This document shows positions 33,855 to 44,700 of a stretch of DNA of 64,000 bases, in pieces. The stretch is from Emergencia sp. 1XD21-10. Lineage in GTDB: Bacteria; Bacillota; Clostridia; Peptostreptococcales; Anaerovoracaceae. The translations under genes were made by a program, and so were the position numbers. The stretch is taken from the NCBI RefSeq assembly GCF_009936045.1, contig NZ_QWEQ01000012.1:62001-126000 (forward strand). Direction: 5' to 3'. The first letter of the stretch is position 1. The number at the start of each line of letters is the position of its first letter. The notes under the pieces were generated by a model. That model saw only the letters and a list, made by a program, of their open reading frames with translations, did no database searches and had not been told where the DNA came from.

Positions 33855-33885
33855 TTTACCTTAGTATTATACCAAGGTTTATAAT
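33855..33885 (+). promoter_or_regulatory. MerR-type promoter with 19-base spacer and dyad
   Basis: TTTACC (33855-33860) and TATAAT (33880-33885) are 19 bases apart, too long for free sigma-A, and the spacer holds the dyad ACCTT (33858-33862) / AAGGT (33874-33878). This is the classic arrangement untwisted by MerR-family activators. Drives the MATE gene. Confidence 0.75.
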
Positions 33886-33911
33886 GAAAGGGAAGAGCAT
33901 GGGAGGAAATC

Positions 33912-35258
33912 ATGGATTTAGATGTAAAACGGGAGATTAAACATAAATTTTTCAGCTATGCGCTGCCATCGGTGGCAGCAATGTGGGTTTACACCATTTA
34001 TACTATGGTGGACGGCATGTTTGTGTCAAGAGGTGTAAGCACTACGGCGCTGGCTGCTGTCAACATTGCTATGCCGCTGATTAATGCTGCTTTTGCTTTG
34101 GGTATTTTATTTGCGGTGGGCGCCAGTACAAAAGCTTCTATTTGTAAAGGACAAAATAATCAAAAGGAAGCAAGTCGGATTTTTACCACCAGTACGGTAA
34201 CTGTATTTTGCCTGGCATGGATTGTGGTAATTGCAGCACAGCTGAATTTGCATAGACTCGCTCTGCTTTTGGGTGCGACGGAGGGTACGATAGAATATGT
34301 AGAGGATTATCTGCGCATTATTGTTTGCTTTGTGCCATGCTATATGACTTCTTATAATATGGAAGTTTTGATTAAGGCGGACGGCTTTCCAAAGAAGGCT
34401 ATTATGACGACCTGTGTGGGAGCGGTTACCAATATTACGCTGGACTATTTCTTTGTCATGGTATTTCAGTGGGGGATAAAGGGTGCAGCTATTGCTACGG
34501 GGATTTCTCAGGTGCTAACCTTTACAGTATTTTTGAGTCATTTTCTTTCAAAAAAATCCTACTTTAAGTTTGTAAAAATCAAATGGCATATCAGGGAGGT
34601 GCTGGGTTTTGCCAAACTGGGCATAGCCGACAGTGTCACGGAGTTTTCTGTAGGCGTGATTATTTTCATGTTCAACAATGTGCTGATACGTGTCTCTGGA
34701 GATAATGGTGTGGTAATCTATACGGTCATCGCTTACGTTTCTCAGCTGATTCTGATGACTATGATGGGGATTAATCAGGGCATGCAGCCTCTTGTCAGTT
34801 TCTATCACGGCAGGAAGGAAAATACGGTTCATCGGTATATTCTTCGCATTGCGATTTTTAGTGCGGCAGTAGCTTCGGTGCTGTCTTTTGCTGTCGGTGC
34901 ACTCTACCCTAATCCGGTGGTGGCGGTCTTCATCGATCCAAGCCTTGATATGGCGCTGTACCTGGATGGGGTGCGGGCTTTTAAGCTGTTTTCGTTTTCT
35001 TTCCTGCCGCTGGGCGTGGTGATTATTCTGGCGGGATATTTCACAGCGCTGGAACAAAACAAACCAGCCATGGCAATCTCTATGGGCAGAGGTTTGATCT
35101 TTGTAACAATTTGCCTGCTGCTCTTTGCAAAACTCTTTGGAGAAATCGGCGTATGGCTGTCTATGGGTGTTTCAGAAACTATGGCGTTAATACTGGCGCT
35201 GGTATTATATAAGTGGAAGCTGGCAGGAGGGCGAGATGAGAACCCGGCTAATCGTTAA
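33912..35258 (+). CDS. MATE family efflux transporter, MepA-like
   Basis: 448 residues, GGGAGGAAATC before ATG 33912. Twelve hydrophobic segments in two six-helix repeats: FSYALPSVAAMWVYTIYTMVDGMFVSRG opens the first (given here in parts: YALPSV, VDGMFVSRG) and GFAKLGIADSVTEFSVGVIIF the second. DGMFVSxGVG-type start and the NQGMQPLVSFYHGRKE loop are typical of the MepA subgroup, which exports cationic drugs. Under probable control of the divergent BmrR-like regulator. Only distantly like the MATE at 10380. Confidence 0.92.
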   Translation: MDLDVKREIKHKFFSYALPSVAAMWVYTIYTMVDGMFVSRGVSTTALAAVNIAMPLINAAFALGILFAVGASTKASICKGQNNQKEASRIFTTSTVTVFCLAWIVVIAAQLNLHRLALLLGATEGTIEYVEDYLRIIVCFVPCYMTSYNMEVLIKADGFPKKAIMTTCVGAVTNITLDYFFVMVFQWGIKGAAIATGISQVLTFTVFLSHFLSKKSYFKFVKIKWHIREVLGFAKLGIADSVTEFSVGVIIFMFNNVLIRVSGDNGVVIYTVIAYVSQLILMTMMGINQGMQPLVSFYHGRKENTVHRYILRIAIFSAAVASVLSFAVGALYPNPVVAVFIDPSLDMALYLDGVRAFKLFSFSFLPLGVVIILAGYFTALEQNKPAMAISMGRGLIFVTICLLLFAKLFGEIGVWLSMGVSETMALILALVLYKWKLAGGRDENPANR

Positions 35259-35282
35259 AGCAAAATGCAGGAATCTATATAG

Positions 35283-35327
35283 AAATCCCGAACTTTTGGG
35301 CAGTAATCGCCTAAAAGTTCGGGATTT
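35283..35327. terminator. Bidirectional terminator between convergent genes
   Basis: AAATCCCGAACTTTT (from 35283) pairs with AAAAGTTCGGGATTT (to 35327) around a short inner GGC/GCC stem; A and T runs flank both sides. Separates the MATE gene from the P-type ATPase gene. Confidence 0.85.
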
Positions 35328-35381
35328 TGGCAGTTCTAAGGTTTTTATTATAGTTATCTGCTTTCTTTGCTAAAATGCGTG

Positions 35382-37934
<2,553 letters not shown>

Positions 37935-37987
37935 AAATGAACCTCCTGTTTCTCTAAACTTAAGTATGCCCAGATTTCACCTGGATA

Positions 37988-38036
37988 ACAAAAAAGAGAC
38001 CTTTAAAGCAAATATTAATATATGCTTTAAAAGTCT
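37988..38036 (-). terminator. Riboswitch expression-platform terminator
   Basis: Long stem between 38019-38036 and 37997-38014 (minus-strand AGACTTTTAAAGCA with TGCTTTAAAGGTCT), then CTTTTTTG (minus) at 37996-37988. Its 5' arm overlaps the 3' strand of the aptamer P1 helix, so the two are mutually exclusive. Confidence 0.85.
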
Positions 38037-38151
38037 CGCTATTTCAAGTAGATGCGAATTACCTTTGGGTAATTGTATTGACGCATGTTACTACAGCCAT
38101 GCTGCTTTCGCTGCGTGCGATTTAGCAGGCTGCCAGCTACTCCCTCTTAAA
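38026..38151 (-). promoter_or_regulatory. yybP-ykoY manganese riboswitch aptamer
   Basis: On the minus strand the leader reads GAGGGAGTAGCTGG near 38147, then after two hairpins GTCAATAC near 38083-38076, and AGCGAGACTTTT near 38041-38030. The paired conserved pieces GGGAGTAGC and GCGAGAC are the two metal-binding internal-loop strands of the yybP-ykoY class. P1 can form between TTTAAG (38151-38146) and CTTTTAAA (38033-38026). Since P1 competes with the terminator, Mn2+ binding should turn the ATPase gene on. Confidence 0.88.
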
Positions 38152-38185
38152 CAAAGTATGTATGTGAATCTTTTTGGTGAATAAA

Positions 38186-38214
38186 AATATAGCACATCTT
38201 CTAAAAAAATGCAA
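38186..38214 (-). promoter_or_regulatory. Promoter of riboswitch-ATPase transcript
   Basis: Minus strand TTGCAT (38214-38209), 17-base spacer, TATATT (38191-38186), 35 bases upstream of the aptamer. Confidence 0.6.
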
Positions 38215-38298
38215 GGTAATTTTGCAGAGTTTCGCGGCAGGGATTTCTTAACCATCTATAAAAAGTGGCTCGCCTGCCCGACGGATAGTAAGCTTTTT

Positions 38299-38340
38299 CA
38301 AAAAATGTATAATACCAAAGATAAATCTTAATCCCAAATA
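38299..38340. repeat. Further copy of the 11.75 kb repeat element
   Basis: AAAAAATGTATAA (38300-38312), then 10 bases, then AAATCTTAATCCC (38323-38335). The same two blocks with the same 10-base gap occur at 11776-11810. The rest of 38215-38367 shows no ORF. Confidence 0.5.
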
Positions 38341-38367
38341 TTTACTCTTTAGTAGTGAAAAAATTTG

Positions 38368-38631
38368 TTAGAGTCTGATGGACACCATTGCGCCGTCATG
38401 GGATTCGACATGAACGATTTCAAGACCGGGATACTCCGCCATGATTTCCCTGCACATCTTGTAGTAAAATTGTATTGCTTTGCGGCTGACTAAGTGTTCA
38501 AACTCCTTAGGAACGGATTCCTTCATGGCGTCAAAGGCAGAATTTGGGATAACCTTAAGTGCAACGCCTGCAAGACTGACGGGCACAGGAATGGTCATAT
38601 GATATTTATCTGCGTGAATTTTGATTTTCAT
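38368..38631 (-). CDS. Small protein of DUF2089/SHOCT-like operon, unknown
   Basis: 87 residues from ATG 38631, with AGGTGA overlapping the upstream gene's stop. Starts MKIKIHADKYHM, has one moderately hydrophobic region (IPVPVSLAGVALKVIP) too weak for a clear membrane helix, and a C-terminal stretch ending in HDGAMVSIRL. No recognised domain. Third gene of a minus-strand operon with a SHOCT-like protein and a DUF2089 regulator; genes of this kind occur together in Clostridia. Confidence 0.65.
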   Translation of the reverse strand: MKIKIHADKYHMTIPVPVSLAGVALKVIPNSAFDAMKESVPKEFEHLVSRKAIQFYYKMCREIMAEYPGLEIVHVESHDGAMVSIRL

Positions 38632-38640
38632 GGGAATCAC

Positions 38641-39027
38641 CTATTCAATACAGATTCGGATAGTGGTATTTTCGGCGGAAGAAGTAACATTGACGATGTC
38701 ACCGTCTAGTTCTTCATCCAGACATTCGTTGATGGCTTCCATCAATTCGGCTAAATCGAAATCCTGCATCTGTTCTTCCGGCAGGGGCAGTTTTCCTGTG
38801 ACTTTTAGAATTTTTTTTACAGCACCCACAGGGAACTGTACTGTGACCTTGTCACCGTTTGATTCATTGTCCACAAGGATGCGAAGCATCCGTTTATTGT
38901 AAGGCTTTTCAGCCATTAGGGTGGTCTGTGTATCTGTGCTTTGCAGTGCCTCTATCAGATCGGACGCCTCTTCTGCGGTGATGGTTCCTTCTTCTAGCAT
39001 TTTTAAAATTCTCATTTTCTCTTCCAC
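38641..39027 (-). CDS. SHOCT-like domain protein
   Basis: 128 residues. Residues 1-29 (EEKMRILKMLEEGTITAEEASDLIEAL in pieces: ILKMLEEGTITAEEA) are the short helical SHOCT-like module found at the N-terminus of YvlB/LiaX-type proteins and at the C-terminus of DUF2089. The rest (about 45-128) is a beta/alpha region with RILVDNESNGDKVTVQFPVGAVKK and an acidic patch. Probably a cytoplasmic partner or target of the DUF2089 regulator; envelope-stress roles of relatives make that a guess here. Confidence 0.7.
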   Translation of the reverse strand: MEEKMRILKMLEEGTITAEEASDLIEALQSTDTQTTLMAEKPYNKRMLRILVDNESNGDKVTVQFPVGAVKKILKVTGKLPLPEEQMQDFDLAELMEAINECLDEELDGDIVNVTSSAENTTIRICIE

Positions 39028-39061
39028 TTGTGGTTACCTCCATAAATTGATTCATTTTGTT

Positions 39062-39427
39062 TTACTTCAGCATGGCAAGCGCCTGCTTTGCTGTGATCTC
39101 TCCCTTTTCTAGCGAATTTAAGATCTCCTCTCTGCGCATTGCTTCCGCATCTTTTTTGGCTGCATTTTCATATCCCAGCGCTCTGATAATGCCGTCCAGG
39201 CGAGCGCGCACTGTAGGATAGGAAATGCCCAGTTCTTTCTCAACTTCTTTAATATTGCCGCGACAGCGGATAAAGGTTTCTGTGAAATACAGTTCTTCTT
39301 CTGTAAGATAATCGAACTTGCTCAGTGTAAAATCGTTTTCGATGACGGTTTCACAGCGGCTGCATTTCAGTCTCGTTACCTTCAGTTGCCCGTCGCAGAC
39401 GGGACAGCGGCTGATGATCTTTTTCAT
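39062..39427 (-). CDS. DUF2089 family zinc-ribbon/HTH regulator
   Basis: 121 residues. N-terminal zinc ribbon CPVCDGQL...CSRCETV (four cysteines, residues ~8-26), a helix-turn-helix-like middle (EEELYFTETFIRCRGNIKEVEKELGISYPTVRARLD, in which GNIKEVEKELGISYPTVR is the HTH), and a C-terminal SHOCT-like segment RREEILNSLEKGEITAKQALAML that mirrors the N-terminus of the next gene's product. Probable DNA-binding regulator of its own operon. Confidence 0.85.
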   Translation of the reverse strand: MKKIISRCPVCDGQLKVTRLKCSRCETVIENDFTLSKFDYLTEEELYFTETFIRCRGNIKEVEKELGISYPTVRARLDGIIRALGYENAAKKDAEAMRREEILNSLEKGEITAKQALAMLK

Positions 39428-39602
39428 AAATAACTCGTTTTCCTCCCTTCCGATATCAATAATTTAACATCGTAAATTCAAAAAGTCAATATAAAAATTA
39501 AAAATATTAATCTTATGATTGAAAAAATTGATATTTTCGTGACGGAATAAATATGGTAAAATAAAAAGAAAGAAATACTGGAAGTTTATAAGGAGTGTAT
39601 AG

Positions 39603-40409
39603 ATGAAAGAAGATAACTTTTTTCTAGGTCAAATAGAGGATAAAATCGCTCAGTGCGAAAATAAATTTATTGCAACCCATACCGGATTTATGGACCTGCA
39701 CCAGCAGTCTTTAGCGAGGATTTTCTGCAAGAAAAATTTTGTGCAGGTTTTTACACAGAAGCAGGAGGAAGATCCTGAAATGGCGGCAGAAAGACCTGCC
39801 TTGAGGACTTTGTTTTACGGAGGATATGAGCAGGCGGAGCGAGTGATTTTGTTAAATCTGCCGGGGTATGCGGATTTGAAGAATGAGAATCCTTTGGTGA
39901 TAGTGAGGGCAAAGGTATCGGAGAAAAGTAAGTCGTTGACGCACCGGGATTATTTAGGCTCTCTCATCGGACTCGGTATGAAGAGGGAGATGATCGGCGA
40001 TATTCTGGTGCGCGATGACGGTGCAGACATCATAGTGCTTGCGGAAATTGCGGACTTTATTTTGCAGAATTACTGCAAAGCCGGTAGAGTCAGTCTTTCG
40101 CTGGAAAAATTGGACATTTCTAAGCTCATCGTGCAGGAAGCAAAGGTGAGAGAAATTACCGACACGGTAGCGTCCCTGCGTCTTGATAGTATTGTGGCCT
40201 CGGGATTTTCACTCTCTCGCGGAAAGGCAGCAGAGGCAATCACAAGAGGAATCGTTTTTGTCAACAATATGGAGACGGTGAAACCGGATTTTCAATTGAA
40301 AGAAGGGGATAAAATTTCGTTAAGGGGAAAAGGCAAGGTCTGTTTGCGGGAGGTAGGCGGCAAGTCTAGGAAAGACAGGCAGTACATTGCTATTGAGAAG
40401 TATGAATAA
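39603..40409 (+). CDS. ylmH: YlmH family S4-domain RNA-binding protein
   Basis: 268 residues, AAGGAGTG before ATG 39603. YlmH proteins carry an N-terminal alpha/beta domain, a middle domain (YLGSLIGLGMKREMIGDILV near 120) and a C-terminal S4 RNA-binding domain (about 190-255; RLDSIVASGFSLSRGKAAEAI, FQLKEGDKISLRGKGK). The gene normally sits in the sepF-ylmG-ylmH-divIVA cell-division locus; here it is alone, flanked by a minus-strand operon and a coiled-coil gene. Recent work on the family ties it to ribosome-associated quality control, so the division link may be only positional. Confidence 0.93.
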   Translation: MKEDNFFLGQIEDKIAQCENKFIATHTGFMDLHQQSLARIFCKKNFVQVFTQKQEEDPEMAAERPALRTLFYGGYEQAERVILLNLPGYADLKNENPLVIVRAKVSEKSKSLTHRDYLGSLIGLGMKREMIGDILVRDDGADIIVLAEIADFILQNYCKAGRVSLSLEKLDISKLIVQEAKVREITDTVASLRLDSIVASGFSLSRGKAAEAITRGIVFVNNMETVKPDFQLKEGDKISLRGKGKVCLREVGGKSRKDRQYIAIEKYE

Positions 40410-40689
40410 CAGGGAAAAATATACAGTAAGCAAATAGATTTTCCAGAAATAAACATTTTTTGACGGATATTCTCTTCCTCGCTGTGATAATTGAGGAATA
40501 CTGTGTAAAAGCGCAAGGAAAGAATGAATTATATGTGATGCAAGCGAAAGAGGAATTTTCAACAGTATGGGGAGTAATCTAAATAATAGAACTTCTTTTT
40601 TGAGACCAAAAAAGGCTGGAGGGGCATAGTCCTTTATGATATGATTGGGGTAGGAAGAGTGGATTGTATGCTTTAGGAGGAGAGAGGAT

Positions 40690-41463
40690 ATGATTTTAGG
40701 CAGAGATGATTTAAGAGCCATTGGACTGATTGTGGATGAGCGGATTAAACCTTTGGAAGAGAAAATAGATAGGCTGGAAGCCAGAGTCGGTGGTCTGGAA
40801 GAGAGAATGGATAGGCTGGAAGCCAGAGTTGGCAGCCTGGAAGTCAGGTTGGATAGGTTGGAAGACGATATGGAAATTCTCAAGGCTAGGACCAGCAAGC
40901 TGGAAGAGAATATGGAAATTCTCAAGGATAGAACCAGCAAGCTGGAAGAGAATATGGAAATTCTCAAGGATAGAACCAGCAAGCTGGAAGAGAATATGGA
41001 AATTCTCAAGGATAGAACCAGCAAGCTGGAAGAGAATATGGAAATTCTCAAGGATAGAACCAGCAAGCTGGAAGAGAATATGGAAATCGTCAAGGATAGA
41101 ACCGGCAAGCTAGAAGAGAATATGGAAGTCCTCAAGGATAGAACCAGCAAACTGGAAGAGAATATGGAGCTTGTCAACAGTCAGCTTAATATGCTGAACA
41201 CCAGCATGCGGGCGGCTAATGAACGAATTGGAAAGCTGGAAGCAACTGTAGGAGATATGAAGTGTCAGATTGACAAGAGAGTCATACCAGGCTTGTCAAA
41301 TATTGAGGCGGTATATCTTAGCACCTTTGAGCGCTATAAAAGTGAATCGGAAAAGCTGCCGAAGGCATATGAAGATATCGCGATTCTAAAGAAAGTAACC
41401 AAAAGTCAGGGACAACTTATAAAAAAGCATGATCAGACGTTGAAAAGACTTCAGGTGCAGTAA
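40690..41463 (+). CDS. Coiled-coil protein with 14-residue tandem repeats
   Basis: 257 residues, GGAGGAGAGAGG before ATG 40690. After an N-terminal 20 residues (ILGRDDLRAIGLIVDERI) the protein is almost entirely heptad-patterned up to about 185: an imperfect section (LEARVGGLEERMDR) and then seven 14-residue units of the form RTSKLEENMEILKD. The C-terminal ~65 residues (VIPGLSNIEAVYLSTFERYK...) are less regular. No signal peptide or membrane segment. I do not assign a function; relatives with this start are annotated only as hypothetical coiled-coil proteins. Confidence 0.8.
   Translation: MILGRDDLRAIGLIVDERIKPLEEKIDRLEARVGGLEERMDRLEARVGSLEVRLDRLEDDMEILKARTSKLEENMEILKDRTSKLEENMEILKDRTSKLEENMEILKDRTSKLEENMEILKDRTSKLEENMEIVKDRTGKLEENMEVLKDRTSKLEENMELVNSQLNMLNTSMRAANERIGKLEATVGDMKCQIDKRVIPGLSNIEAVYLSTFERYKSESEKLPKAYEDIAILKKVTKSQGQLIKKHDQTLKRLQVQ
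40888..41181 (+). repeat. 42 bp tandem repeats, seven units
   Basis: Seven in-frame 42-base units inside the coiled-coil gene. Units 1-4 are nearly identical at the DNA level (AAGCTGGAAGAGAATATGG shared), units 5-7 have drifted. Such near-identity suggests recent expansion and a variable copy number. Confidence 0.92.
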
Positions 41464-41522
41464 AAACAGGAAATGAAACCTGACTAATCATAATAAAAAC
41501 AAGCTTTTATACATATCAGGAG

Positions 41523-41553
41523 GACTCCTTCATTTTGAGGGAGTCTTTGTTTT
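41523..41553 (+). terminator. Terminator after coiled-coil gene
   Basis: GACTCCTTC (41523-41531) pairs with GAGGGAGTC (41537-41545, one wobble), then TTTGTTTT. Confidence 0.8.
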
Positions 41554-41655
41554 ATTTCTGCTATCTTGTGGTGCGATACGGTATACATCTAGCAGGAATT
41601 AAACAAAACAGTACTTACACAAATCGTATTTCAGTTTTTTCCAAAAGGAAAGGAG

Positions 41656-41684
41656 TTTACTAAGAAAAAAATTTGTGCTAGAAT
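41656..41684 (+). promoter_or_regulatory. Promoter of MucBP adhesin gene
   Basis: TTTACT (41656-41661), 17-base spacer, TAGAAT (41679-41684). Leaves a leader of about 65 bases. Between 41464 and 41757 only this and the terminator are seen. Confidence 0.45.
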
Positions 41685-41757
41685 ATAGCATGGATGAGTA
41701 AAATTTGACGAAGTATCAAGAAAGATATACGGGATTTTTGTAGGAAAGGGGCGCCTT

Positions 41758-44700
41758 ATGAAACAGAAAATGACAAAAACAAAATGTTTACTTCTTTGCA
41801 TTTTGCTTCTTATCGGCACAATTCCTTTTAACATACTATACGCAGAGGAAGAAAAGGATACAACGCCTTATGTGCAGTATAATTTCAACAATAATTTGAC
41901 AGATGCCAAAGGTCATTCTACACTGACCGCGTGGAGTTCTACTGGGGATAACAACAGAAGCAATGCGACCACCAGCTTTGGAGAAGATGCTGACAATGGA
42001 ACGTATTGGCAGTGGCACTCCAATACCGCAAGAGGCGGCGGTTTTTATATCGATATTGATAAGGATATTGGGGAAGAATATACCATCGGTCTGAAATTTT
42101 CTTTTGAAAACACTCTCGGTGGTTGGAGAAAAATTATCGATTATAAGAATTCAACCGTTGATACAGGGTTTTACTTCTATAATGGTGGACATCTGAATTT
42201 CTACAATTATGGGGTCAACGGCGCCAGTGTAACACAGCCGAATCAGGTGGTTGATTTAATCGTAAGAAGAAATAAGAGCGGCACATTTGAGGCTTATATC
42301 GTAGATGGTGTCAATAAAAAATTTGATATGTCTGTGCAAGACAGTAGTGGTCAGGGTGTACCGACGGTCATTGGTGGAAAAACCAGACTGGGGTTCTTCT
42401 TTGATGATATTGCTACTAGCGCAGAGGCCTCTCCTGGCGGTAAAGTCTACAATTTAAAAATTTGGGATAAATACATGGATCCCGATGATGTAATTGAGGC
42501 ACTTTTACCGAACGGAACGGTCAATATCCATTATACTGACGAAGATGGAGATGAAGTATTGCCTGACGAAAAAGTCAGCGGTAAGAGCGGAAAGCCTTAC
42601 TCTGTAGCGCACAAAGAGGTGTTCGGATACCAGTATATGCGTGCAGAGGGGGCGCCTACCAGCGGTACATTCCCAGACAGTGATGAAGTGGATGTTACAT
42701 TCCGATACAAATGCCTGATTCCTTATACAGTAACAGTCAGATATGTTGATGAAGACGGAAATCAGCTTTGCGAAGATATCGTAGGAAAAGGTGCGGAAGG
42801 AAAGACATATAAGGCAAATCAGCTGGAGATTGAGGATTATGATTTTGTCCGAGTTGAAGGGAATGTAAGCGGGACTTACACTAAAAAGCCACAGCTTGTT
42901 ACTTTCATCTATAAGCCTGAGGAAAAACTGCCAGTACATGAGAACAGTACGGTAATGGCAGTATATCAGGATGAGGATGGAAATCAAATCAATCCAGACA
43001 TGACATATAAAGGCTATGTTGGGGAAGCGTATCAGACTTCACAGCTTTATATTCCAGGCTATACTTTTAAAGAAATCATAGGTTCTGCAGCAGGTAATTA
43101 TACGGAAGATCCGATTGTTGTAACCTATGTTTACACGAAAAAAGCGGAAGATGATCCGGACTCTGATAAGGGTGGCAGTATCATCATACGCTATCAGGAC
43201 AATCAGGGCTATACCATCAGCAGTGATGTTCTGTGCAATGGCAATATTGGAGCTGCTTATGTTGCGCCGCTAAAGGATATTGCTAAGTATAAATTTGATA
43301 AAGTGATTGGTGAAGAAAGCGGTGTTATTGAGGATGGCGTCAAGGTAGTTACAGTGCTCTACATACCTCTCGCCAGTGACGTGCTGGCAAGATATCTGGA
43401 TACTGCAGGCAGAACTGTAGCGGAGACGAAAGTTTACTCAGGCGGAGTTGGACAAAGCTACCGCACCGAAAAACTTGATATAGAAGGCTATGAGTTTATC
43501 CGGGTAGAAGGCAATGAAGCCGGTACATTCAGTGAAGATGTGCAGGTGGTAAAATACATCTACAGGCAGCGAGGCAGCATTACCGTAAAGTACGTGGATT
43601 TAGACGGAAAGCCGATTAAAGACGAGGTTTCTTTTACTGATTATGTGGACGAGGCGTATGATGTGACAGCGCCGTACATTTCCGGCTATGAGCATATCAG
43701 AACAGAAGGAGATGCGACAGGCACGTTCCAGCCGGGTAACCAGGTTATCACCCATGTGTATGAGAAAATTAACGAAGGCAGGGTTATCGTGCATTTTGTT
43801 GATGACGAAGGAAAACCGGTGCGGGATGATCTGTTGATACATGGCAGAGTTGGAGCGCCCTATGAAGTAGAGGTGCAGCAGTTCCATGGTTATGAGTATG
43901 TTCGAACAGAAGGAGAACTTCATGGCACACTCAGCATGGAAACTGCAGAGGTAACCCACTATTATAAGCTTACGATGCCGGATACAGTAACGGCAAGGTA
44001 TGTAGATGAGGATGGAAATTTGCTTTGCGATGATATCATCTATAAGGGGAAAACCGGCAGCAGTTATAAGACCTCTCAAATTGAGCTTGCCGGCTATGAA
44101 TTTGTTAAAGTTACAGGCAGCGAGCAAGGGCGTTTTCAAAGGGAGCCGCAGCTTGTCACCTATGTTTACCGCAAAGCGGCAGAAAAGCCTGTGCCTGAAA
44201 AAGGGCAGATAACAGCAAGCTATGTAGATGAAACAGGAAATACCCTGCACAGTAATCTTGTATATCAGGGCGTTTTAGGGGAAAGCTGCCAGACTTCGGC
44301 GCTGACCATACCAGGTTACCAGTTGAAAGAGATAGTTGGATCAGAATCTTTGATCTATAAAAAGGAAAATCAGACAGTTACCTACATTTATGTTCCAGAA
44401 GATCCGGATACTCCTGAAAATCCGGAGAGGGGTGGTACTGTTATAGTTCACTATCAGACGGAAGAAGGTCTGACTATCAGAAATGACGATGTCTTTAATG
44501 GTGACATCGGAGACGCTTATAAAGCTGTTCGCTACCAGATTTCGGGCTATCAGTTTATTCGATCTGAAGGACCGTTTTACGATGCAGCACGGGCAGCCGC
44601 AGGCAGTGCGGAAGAAGGCGAAATTGAGGAACGGGTAAAGACTGTCATCATGTATTATGTGCCGGAGGACAAGGCGTCTACGGTGATTGCGAAGTATGTG

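Noticed and set aside
40320-41177. Long minus-strand ORF of 285 codons opposite the coiled-coil gene
   Set aside because: It is the mirror of the 42 bp repeats (a Ser/Leu repeat protein); the plus strand has promoter-side context, a strong ribosome site and heptad pattern.
40888-41181. Regular repeats resembling a CRISPR array
   Set aside because: Units are contiguous 42 bp in-frame copies with no unique spacers.
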